Of a stretch of 6,840 bases of DNA, positions 1 to 5,348 are shown piece after piece. The stretch is from Thermoplasmata archaeon (GTDB lineage Archaea > Thermoplasmatota > Thermoplasmata > Lutacidiplasmatales > UBA184). The notes under the pieces were generated by a model. That model saw nothing but the letters and a program-made list of their open reading frames with translations. It was not told where the DNA came from and did not search any database. A program made the translations under genes and the position numbers. Every line of letters starts with the position of its first letter. Position 1 is the first letter of the stretch. The stretch is from positions 1 to 6,840 of the forward strand of contig JASHVP010000038.1 in the NCBI GenBank assembly GCA_030044475.1, read 5' to 3'.

Positions 1-1238
1 TCCGGGTCCGAGAACGAGGAGACGGTCAGCACCGGACCGAAGATCTCCTCCCGGACGACCTTCGAGTCCGCCGGCAGGTTCGCGACGACCGTGGGCCGAA
101 CGAAGTTCCCCTCGGCCAACGGCGCCTCGGTCGCCCGGACGCCACCGGTGACGACCTCGCCCCCGTCCGAGCGGGCGGCGTCCACGTAGCCGAGGACGCG
201 GTCCATCTGCTCGCGCGACACCATCGGCCCCATCTCCACGCCGTCCTGGAGGCCGGGTCCGAGCTTCGTGGCCTCGGCGATCGCGCGCACCCGCTCGAGG
301 AACGGTCCGCGGACGCTCTCGTGGACGATCAGGCGGGAGGCGGCCCAGCACATCTGCCCCGCGTTCCCGAAGATCCCGAGGGCGACGCCGCGCGCGGCGC
401 GCTCCAGGTCCGCGTCGGGGAAGACGACGACCGGGCTCTTCCCCCCGAGCTCCAGCGTCACCGGGAGGACGCGGCGGGCCGCGAGCTCCGCGATCCGCCC
501 GCCGACGTCGCCGCTCCCGGTGAACGAGACCGACGCGCAGCGGGGGTCGGTGACGAGCGCTTCCCCGACCTCCCCCCCGTTCCCCGGGACGACGTTCAGG
601 ATCCCGTCCGGAAGGCCGGCGTCCTTCGCCTTCCGGGCGAGCGCGAGGACGGTGAGCGGCGTGAGGCTCGCGGGCTTCAGCACCACCGCGTTGCCGGCGG
701 CGAGCGCCGGGGCGACGGAGCGCATCGCGAGGAGGAGCGGATAGTTCCACGGCGCGATGTGTACCGTGACCCCGAGCGGCTCGCGCAGCGTGTAGTCGAG
801 CCGGTTCCCCGCCACCGGGATCGTCTCTCCCTCGATCTTGTCGGCGAGACCGGCGACGTACTCCAGGGTCCGGACGACGAAGCCGACGTCGCCCTTGGCC
901 TCCCGGAGCGGCTTGCCCATGTTCCGCGTCTCGAGTCGGGCGAACTCCTCCGCCCCGGTCTCGAGGAGCTGGGCCAGCCGGAGCAGCGCCTTCGCCCGAC
1001 GACCCCCGTCGTCGGTCGCCCAGAACGACTCGCGGAACGCCCGGTCGGCGACCTCCATCGCGTGCCGCGCATCGTCTGCGGTCGCGACCGCGACCTCGGC
1101 CAGGGGACGATTGTCGGACGGGTCGAGCAGGGTCCGGGTCCGCCCGCTCCCGCCCGTCCGCTCCTCGCCGCCGATCACGAGCCCGTAGGTGCTCCCCGCG
1201 GCCGCCGCCATCGTCCGTTCGACACCCGCCGTCCACAT
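1..1238 (-). CDS. NAD(P)-dependent aldehyde dehydrogenase, C-terminus cut off by window edge
   Basis: Oxidises an aldehyde to a carboxylate with NAD(P)+; presumably cytosolic. Reading the minus strand from ATG at 1238 gives 412 open residues running off the window. Visible family landmarks: PWNYP (163-167) with the oxyanion-hole Asn165, the cofactor-binding stretch around VVLKPAS (185-191), SFTGSGDVG (238-246), the general-base Glu263 in ELGGKS, the catalytic Cys297 in GQMCWAASR, and EEIFGPV (397-403). Family members are usually about 470-500 residues, so roughly the last 60-90 are missing. ATG at 1211 (Met10) is an equally possible start; neither has a clear Shine-Dalgarno. It begins 26 bases after the stop of the glycosyltransferase, with no TATA-like box between, so co-transcription is likely. 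The family is certain. The substrate cannot be read from sequence: a semialdehyde, a fatty aldehyde or an apocarotenoid aldehyde are all possible. Confidence 0.95.
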   Translation of the reverse strand, partial: MWTAGVERTMAAAAGSTYGLVIGGEERTGGSGRTRTLLDPSDNRPLAEVAVATADDARHAMEVADRAFRESFWATDDGGRRAKALLRLAQLLETGAEEFARLETRNMGKPLREAKGDVGFVVRTLEYVAGLADKIEGETIPVAGNRLDYTLREPLGVTVHIAPWNYPLLLAMRSVAPALAAGNAVVLKPASLTPLTVLALARKAKDAGLPDGILNVVPGNGGEVGEALVTDPRCASVSFTGSGDVGGRIAELAARRVLPVTLELGGKSPVVVFPDADLERAARGVALGIFGNAGQMCWAASRLIVHESVRGPFLERVRAIAEATKLGPGLQDGVEMGPMVSREQMDRVLGYVDAARSDGGEVVTGGVRATEAPLAEGNFVRPTVVANLPADSKVVREEIFGPVLTVSSFSDP

Positions 1239-1264
1239 AGCGGTTCGGGAGGGCCGCGGCCCGG

Positions 1265-2401
1265 CTACCGCAGCAGCGGGTACGTCCGACCCTTCCACGC
1301 GACCGGCCGAGCCCGGGAGCCCCGGGCGATCGACCGGGCCACCAGCACCACGTAGTAGCCGACGGCGAGGGGGTAGAGCAGTCCGTAGTACCCGGGGACG
1401 CCGAGCGCCCGCGCGAAGCCGACATGCTTCGCGAAGATCGCGGCGGCGACGACTCCGCCCGCCGCCGCCACGACCCAGCTCCCGACCCAGAGGCCGAACG
1501 GCAGGAGGCCGAGCGGAAGCCAGAAGAATCCGAGGAGCGCCGCGAGGAACCCCAGCTGCCGCGCCGTCGAGTACCGCGTTCCGTGGAGGTTCTTGAGCAG
1601 CCCTTCCGTCATCTCGGGACCGGTGCGGTACATCCGGGTCTGCACGAGCTCGGGGGCCCAGGCGACGCGCAAGGTCGTGCCCGCCGCCCGGAACCGCTGG
1701 GCGAGCGCGACGTCCTCGAGCACATACCCTCGGACCGCGGCGTGGCCGCCGACCGCGTCGTACTCCGCGCGGCGGACGAGGAGGAACTGGCCGTTCGCCA
1801 TCGCCGTGCGGGAGTCGGGCCGGTTCACGCGGGGGGTCCGGAAGTACGTCAGTACCATCTGGACGTAGAACGGCAGCACGGTCCGCTCCCACCAACCGAC
1901 CATCTCGATCTGGGAGCCCACGGTCGCGAGCGCGGCCCCCTCGCGCTCGGCCCAGTCGAGCACGGCGCGGACCGCCGTCGGATGGGTTCGGACGTCGGCG
2001 TCCAGGAACAGGATCCACGGTCCCGAGGTGGCGGCGGCGCCGGTCGCGCACGCCCAGTTCTTCCCGACCCAACCGTCCGGGAGAGGCGGCTCCGCGAGGC
2101 AGCGGACCTTCGGCGAGCGGGCCGCCGCGACCGCTCTCGTCCCGTCCGTCGAGCCGCCGTCCACGACGACGATGTCGAGGTCGACGCCGTCCTGCGCCAG
2201 CAGGGCGTCCAGCGTCCCCGGAAGGTCGGTCTCCTCGTTCCGGGCGGCGATGACGACGCTCACCGGTCGGCGTCCGTCGATCGGGAGCGACGGCGGGCCG
2301 AGACGGGGCATCTGGTAGGCGAGCACGACCGCCACGCCCTGGAAGAGCAAGACCGCGAGCGCGGCGAGGAGGAGCCCGACGACCCACACCAGGGCCAGCA
2401 C
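1265..2401 (-). CDS. Membrane-anchored family 2 glycosyltransferase, CrtQ/HpnB-like
   Basis: Probably transfers a sugar from a nucleotide-sugar to a lipid acceptor at the inner face of the membrane. The 378-residue product has one N-terminal hydrophobic helix (about 3-28), a GT-A domain (about 46-250) and two to three hydrophobic segments (about 283-356). GT2 motifs seen: VSVVIAARNE (47-56), VVDGGSTDGT (79-88), GKNWAC (113-118), the metal-binding FLDADVR (132-138), NGQFLLVRR (203-211), and LEDVALAQRF (228-237) in the acceptor-side region. Length, the GK..AC motif, RMY (256-258) and the C-terminal WKGRTY (369-374) match, from memory, staphylococcal CrtQ (4,4'-diaponeurosporenoate glycosyltransferase); HpnB-type hopanoid-associated enzymes share the layout. 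The start is GTG at 2401, placed because a TATA-like box is centred 24 bases upstream, suggesting a leaderless transcript. An aldehyde dehydrogenase follows on the same strand. Family confident, acceptor unknown. Confidence 0.9.
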   Translation of the reverse strand: MLALVWVVGLLLAALAVLLFQGVAVVLAYQMPRLGPPSLPIDGRRPVSVVIAARNEETDLPGTLDALLAQDGVDLDIVVVDGGSTDGTRAVAAARSPKVRCLAEPPLPDGWVGKNWACATGAAATSGPWILFLDADVRTHPTAVRAVLDWAEREGAALATVGSQIEMVGWWERTVLPFYVQMVLTYFRTPRVNRPDSRTAMANGQFLLVRRAEYDAVGGHAAVRGYVLEDVALAQRFRAAGTTLRVAWAPELVQTRMYRTGPEMTEGLLKNLHGTRYSTARQLGFLAALLGFFWLPLGLLPFGLWVGSWVVAAAGGVVAAAIFAKHVGFARALGVPGYYGLLYPLAVGYYVVLVARSIARGSRARPVAWKGRTYPLLR

Positions 2402-2460
2402 GTTCGGTCGAAATCGGCCCCTACATAAGCCCGTAGCCGCTCGGAGGCGCCGGCGTCCAG
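2402..2460. promoter_or_regulatory. Divergent promoter region between glycosyltransferase and helicase genes
   Basis: This 59-base gap separates divergently transcribed genes. Its only AT-rich element is at 2421-2429 (CTACATAAG; CTTATGTAG on the minus strand). On the minus strand its centre is 24 bases from the GTG of the glycosyltransferase, the spacing expected for a leaderless archaeal mRNA. On the plus strand the same element is about 36 bases from the helicase ATG, which would give a leader of about 10 bases. A GGAGG at 2443-2447 lies 13 bases before the helicase ATG, far for a ribosome binding site and probably upstream of the transcript start. A stop codon (2434-2436) in the helicase frame fixes ATG 2461 as its most upstream start. 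Promoter strength and which direction uses the box are inferred. Confidence 0.5.
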
Positions 2461-4068
2461 ATGGAGACGGTCGAGCACCCCCGCATCCGCCCCGGTCAGC
2501 TCGAGGACCGGGCGTACCAGGGGGCGATCGCCGAGGCCGCCCTGGACCGGAACACGCTCGTCGTGCTGCCGACCGGCCTCGGAAAGACCGCGATCGCCTT
2601 GCGGGTGGTCGCCGAGCACTTGCGCCGGCACCCGACGCAGTCCGTCCTGTTCCTGGCCCCGACGCGTCCGCTGGTCGTCCAGCATGCTCGAGCCGTCGAG
2701 GCGACCCTCTTCGCGCCGGAGCCGCTGGTCCTCACGGGGGCGATCGCCCCCGAGCGGCGCGCACAATTGCTCCGCCCCCCCCAGGTCATCGTCGCCACGC
2801 CGCAGGTGATCGCCAATGACCTCGCCGAGGGGAATTTCCCGTTGCGGACCCTCTCCCTCCTCGTGTTCGACGAAGCCCACCGGGCGGTCGGGGACTACCC
2901 GTACGTGGCGCTCGGCCGGGCGAACCGGGACGGCCCGCGGGCCCGGGTGCTCGCGCTGACTGCCTCCCCGGGGGGACAGATGCGCCGGATCCAGGAGGTC
3001 TGGACGAACCTCGGCATCGAGCACTTCGAGTATCGGACCGAGCACAGTCCCGACGTCGTTCCGTACTTCCACGGCGTCGGCGTGGAGACGCGGCTCGTGC
3101 CGGTCCCGCCCGAAGTGCGTCGGCTCGCCGTCCAGTTGCGGACCGCGGTGCTGCGGCAGGCCGAGGTCCTGACCCGGCTCGGACTCCTGCCGGCGGGAGA
3201 CACGACGCGACGCTCGATGCTCGAGGTCGGCGCCCGGTTGCACCAGCGCCTCGCCGCCGAGCGGGCGGGCGGAGGGACCGCGAGCGGCACGATCTGGACC
3301 GCCGTGACCGCGCAGGCCGCGGCGATGAAGGGGCTCCACGCGGTGGCGCTCATCGAAAGCCAGGGCGTCGAGGCGCTCCGGGAGTTCCTCGCCCGGCAGG
3401 CCCCCGGACCCGGGAAGCGCCTCACCCCGGCCGCGCGCGCGTTCCTCTCGGACCCGGACGTCGCGGAGGTTCGCGCGACCCTCGACCGGCTGACGCTCGA
3501 GCACCCGAAGGTGGCGACCGCCGTCGGACTGGTCCGGGACGAACTGCACCGCAGCCCTTCCGCGCGGGTGATCGTCTTCTCCCAGTTCCGGGACACCGTC
3601 GACCTCCTCGTCCGGGAGCTCGAGCGGCTGCGCGACCCGGCCGTCCGCCCCGCCCGGTTCGTCGGGCAGGCATCGCGCGGTATCGAGGCCGGTCTCTCGC
3701 AGAAGGAGCAGGTGGCCCTGCTCGACCGGTTCCGGGTCGGCGACGTCAACGCCCTGGTGGCGACGTCGGTCGCCGAGGAGGGGCTCGACATCCCGGCGAC
3801 CGACCTCGTCGTCTTCTACGAACCGATCCCCGACCTCGTCCGCACGATCCAGCGGAGGGGACGGACCGGACGCGCCCGGACCGGACGGGCGATCGTCCTC
3901 GTGGCCGACGGGACGCCCGACGTCGGACTGCACCGGTCCGCCTTCGCCCGCGAACGTCGGATGCACGAGATGCTCGAGCGGGTCGAGGTCACGGCGGGCC
4001 GGGGGGGCGCGCTGCCCCCACCGGAGCCGAAGCGCCGGCAGAGAGTCCTCTCGGAGTTCCCGTCCTAG
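2461..4068 (+). CDS. hef: Hef/FANCM-family superfamily 2 DNA helicase without nuclease domain
   Basis: ATP-dependent DNA helicase of the archaeal Hef, eukaryotic FANCM/Mph1 family, which acts on forked and branched DNA at stalled replication forks. The 535-residue product has the full motif set: upstream YQ (19-20), Walker A LPTGLGKT (36-43), Ia APTRPLVVQH (66-75), VATPQVIANDL (111-121), DEAH box (137-140) continuing RAVGDYPY, motif III LTAS (166-169), an alpha-helical insert (about 210-360) in the place of the Hef thumb-like domain, motif IV VIVFSQFR (370-377), the family-typical GQASRG and GLSQKEQ (402-417), motif V VATSVAEEGLDIP (433-445) and motif VI QRRGRTGR (464-471). Full-length euryarchaeal Hef continues into an XPF-type nuclease and HhH region. 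Here the protein ends in a short Pro/Arg-rich tail after about residue 512 and no ERKxxxD motif is seen, so it is a helicase-only form. The frame is intact, and its stop lies within the CTAG shared with dut. Confidence 0.93.
   Translation: METVEHPRIRPGQLEDRAYQGAIAEAALDRNTLVVLPTGLGKTAIALRVVAEHLRRHPTQSVLFLAPTRPLVVQHARAVEATLFAPEPLVLTGAIAPERRAQLLRPPQVIVATPQVIANDLAEGNFPLRTLSLLVFDEAHRAVGDYPYVALGRANRDGPRARVLALTASPGGQMRRIQEVWTNLGIEHFEYRTEHSPDVVPYFHGVGVETRLVPVPPEVRRLAVQLRTAVLRQAEVLTRLGLLPAGDTTRRSMLEVGARLHQRLAAERAGGGTASGTIWTAVTAQAAAMKGLHAVALIESQGVEALREFLARQAPGPGKRLTPAARAFLSDPDVAEVRATLDRLTLEHPKVATAVGLVRDELHRSPSARVIVFSQFRDTVDLLVRELERLRDPAVRPARFVGQASRGIEAGLSQKEQVALLDRFRVGDVNALVATSVAEEGLDIPATDLVVFYEPIPDLVRTIQRRGRTGRARTGRAIVLVADGTPDVGLHRSAFARERRMHEMLERVEVTAGRGGALPPPEPKRRQRVLSEFPS
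4065..4068. other. Overlapping convergent stop codons within one CTAG
   Basis: The helicase stop TAG (4066-4068, plus) and the dUTPase stop TAG (4067-4065, minus) occupy the same palindromic CTAG. There is no intergenic space and no T-run on either strand close by, so termination of each transcript must occur inside the other gene, or the 3' ends overlap as antisense RNA. Confidence 0.9.
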
Positions 4069-4520
4069 CGGCCCGTGCTGCCGAACCCGCCCGACCGGGA
4101 CGCGGCCTCGCGCACGCGCCCGGGTCGGAAGCGGGTCGGATGGTCCTCGACCAGGCGGACCTGCGCGATCCGGTCGCCGACCTCGATGCGGTAGAGGCCG
4201 TCGAGCAGGTAGGTGAGAGGCACGCGGACCTCGCCGGAGAAGTCGCGGTCGATCGTCCCCGGGGCGTTCACCATCAGCACGCCCCGGACGGAGAGCCCGC
4301 TGCGGGGCCGGACCTCGAGGAACGTCCCTTCCGGGCACCGGACCTTGATGCCCGTTCGCACCAGGGCGACCCGGCCCCGCTCGAGGGCGACCGCCTCGGC
4401 GGAGGCGAGGTCGAAGCAGGCCGATCCGACCGTCGCGCGTCGGGGGAGGTCGAGCTCGGGAGCCGAGTCGATCCGCTCGACCGTCACGTAGCGCGGTTCG
4501 CCGGGCACGGGGCGGGCCAC
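4065..4520 (-). CDS. dut: Trimeric deoxyuridine 5'-triphosphate nucleotidohydrolase (dUTPase)
   Basis: Hydrolyses dUTP to dUMP and pyrophosphate, keeping uracil out of DNA and feeding dTMP synthesis; cytosolic homotrimer. All five family motifs appear in order in 151 residues: motif 1 ATVGSACFDLASAE (29-42), motif 2 PRSGLSVRG (72-80), motif 3 NAPGTIDRDFSGEVRV (85-100) with the catalytic Asp91, motif 4 GDRIAQVRL (115-123), and motif 5 RSGGFGSTGR (142-151), the flexible C-terminal arm that closes over substrate. The C-terminal arm favours a plain dUTPase over a dCTP deaminase. Two small departures: Cys35 where motif 1 usually has Gly, and Phe94 where the uracil-stacking Tyr normally sits. The start is taken as GTG 4520, 13 bases after the regulator's stop; GTG codons 5 and 12 are alternatives. 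No TATA-like box is correctly spaced, so it is probably co-transcribed with the regulator. Confidence 0.95.
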   Translation of the reverse strand: MARPVPGEPRYVTVERIDSAPELDLPRRATVGSACFDLASAEAVALERGRVALVRTGIKVRCPEGTFLEVRPRSGLSVRGVLMVNAPGTIDRDFSGEVRVPLTYLLDGLYRIEVGDRIAQVRLVEDHPTRFRPGRVREAASRSGGFGSTGR

Positions 4521-4533
4521 CGCCGCCCGCCCT

Positions 4534-5265
4534 TTAGGGTTCTCCCACGGGCGCCCCGCCGGGCTCGGGATCCGGCACGCCGCCCTCGGCCGCGAGCCAT
4601 CGGACGATCAGGCGCCCCTCGGCCCGGCGCAGGATCTTGCCCAGCGCGGGAGCGCTCCGCCCGGTCTGCCGGGCCAGGCGGGTCAAGGTGATGCGGCGGG
4701 GCACCGCGTAGTACCCGAGGACCCACGCGCGTCGCACCATCTGGGTCTGCAGCGCCGTCAGCGACTCGGCCGCCCGGTCGCCGACGTAGGGATGTCCGGC
4801 GGCCCGGAGCACCCGGTACGGGAACTCCTCCCGGTCCAGTCGGCGCAGCACCCGGCGCAGCGCGGCCTCCTCGCCGTGGAACGACGCGACGACCTTCTCC
4901 TCGGTGATCCGGAACGGCGCGGTCGGCGAGATGCCGCCCCCGGCGAGCGCCAGCCATCGGCCGAGTCGCTCCGGGTTCTTTTGACGGACCAGCACGATGT
5001 AGTCCCGCGTCCGGGGCCGCCGTTCGACCAGTTCGAAGCTCTCGAGGCCGTAGAGCGCCCGGATCCGGCGGGACTCGCGCTCGAGCTCCGACGCGGTGCG
5101 CAGGGGCCCGCGGCGCCGGACGCGCAGCAACTGGAGCCGCCAGCCGCGCTCGAGGCGGAGCGTCTCGAGGAGCTCGACCTCCTCGTACTTCGCGAAGAAG
5201 CCGGGCGGGATCACGCCCAGGAGCGCCAGGTCCGCGGTACGGAACTCGAGGGAGACGGACTGCAC
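4534..5265 (-). CDS. HTH_10 (Bat-like) DNA-binding regulator with unrecognised N-terminal domain
   Basis: A 243-residue predicted transcription regulator. The C-terminal part (about 168-222) matches the archaeal HTH_10 family, named for the bacterio-opsin activator Bat: SLTALQTQMVRRA, then GYYAVPRRITLTRLA (184-198), the recognition-helix region GRSAPALGKILRRAE (202-216) and a closing hydrophobic LIVRWL. The N-terminal 160 residues form an alternating beta/alpha pattern; I do not recognise a PAS, GAF or other named sensor, though unclassified sensory domains are common ahead of HTH_10. The last 20 residues are a Gly/Pro-rich, probably disordered tail. The start is GTG 5265, supported by a TATA-like box centred 26 bases upstream and by no upstream alternative with comparable support. 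It precedes dut by 13 bases in the same direction. Its target is unknown; autoregulation and control of the divergent UbiD gene are natural guesses from position only. Confidence 0.85.
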   Translation of the reverse strand: MQSVSLEFRTADLALLGVIPPGFFAKYEEVELLETLRLERGWRLQLLRVRRRGPLRTASELERESRRIRALYGLESFELVERRPRTRDYIVLVRQKNPERLGRWLALAGGGISPTAPFRITEEKVVASFHGEEAALRRVLRRLDREEFPYRVLRAAGHPYVGDRAAESLTALQTQMVRRAWVLGYYAVPRRITLTRLARQTGRSAPALGKILRRAEGRLIVRWLAAEGGVPDPEPGGAPVGEP

Positions 5266-5286
5266 GGCCGCCGCGAGTCGAGGTTT

Positions 5287-5295
5287 CGATATGAA
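5287..5295 (-). promoter_or_regulatory. TATA-like box of the HTH_10 regulator-dut unit
   Basis: TTCATATCG on the minus strand, centred 26 bases before GTG 5265. Weaker than the UbiD box, but at the same distance, and the only AT-rich element on that side. It would serve the regulator and, by read-through over 13 bases, dut. Confidence 0.5.
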
Positions 5296-5318
5296 CCCCG
5301 CCCCCGGTCCACGGGTCG

Positions 5319-5327
5319 TTTAATAAG
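5319..5327 (+). promoter_or_regulatory. TATA-like box of the UbiD gene
   Basis: TTTAATAAG in otherwise GC-rich DNA, centred 26 bases before GTG 5349. This is the best match to an archaeal TATA box in the window. The spacing supports GTG 5349 as the real start and a leaderless transcript. Confidence 0.65.
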
Positions 5328-5348
5328 CGGGACGGCTCGGCGGGCGCC

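Larger units (their letters stand above)
5266..5348. promoter_or_regulatory. Divergent promoter region between HTH_10 regulator and UbiD genes
   Basis: An 83-base gap with two separate AT-rich boxes. On the plus strand TTTAATAAG (5319-5327) is centred 26 bases before the GTG at 5349. On the minus strand TTCATATCG (5295-5287) is centred 26 bases before the GTG at 5265. These identical distances place the predicted transcription starts at or next to the start codons, that is, leaderless mRNAs for both genes; no Shine-Dalgarno is present on either side. The boxes are 32 bases apart centre to centre, close enough for one bound regulator to affect both. I see no convincing inverted-repeat operator between them. 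Confidence 0.65.

Noticed and set aside
1239..1264. Possible promoter between the glycosyltransferase and aldehyde dehydrogenase
   Set aside because: The 26 bases are almost entirely G+C with no TATA-like element and no clear ribosome binding site; read-through from the upstream gene is simpler.
321..1355. A 344-codon plus-strand open frame opposite the aldehyde dehydrogenase
   Set aside because: The minus strand carries unmistakable aldehyde dehydrogenase motifs; the plus-strand translation is Arg/Pro/Gly-rich with no recognisable pattern.
1424..2428. A 334-codon plus-strand open frame opposite the glycosyltransferase
   Set aside because: Same composition artefact; the minus strand has the GT2 motifs and membrane segments, and this frame runs across the divergent promoter region.
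2775..2782. Run of eight C that might mark a frameshift in the helicase gene
   Set aside because: The frame continues straight through into the conserved VATPQVIANDL motif, so there is no sign of a lost or gained base.
3862..3891. Imperfect 15-base tandem repeat encoding RTGRA twice
   Set aside because: It falls in helicase motif VI and just after it, where Arg/Gly/Thr residues are normal for the family; the repeat is explained by coding constraint and codon bias.
2260..4338. A 692-codon open frame on the minus strand opposite the helicase
   Set aside because: It lies antisense to a gene with complete helicase motifs, has low-complexity Arg/Gly/Asp/Pro-rich composition, no domain pattern, and overlaps the real dUTPase and glycosyltransferase genes. 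High third-position G+C removes stops from the antisense frame.
4521..4533. AT-richer CCTAAAGG between the regulator and dut as a dut promoter
   Set aside because: It is formed by the regulator's stop codon and lies only about 15 bases from the dut start, too close for a TATA box feeding that gene.
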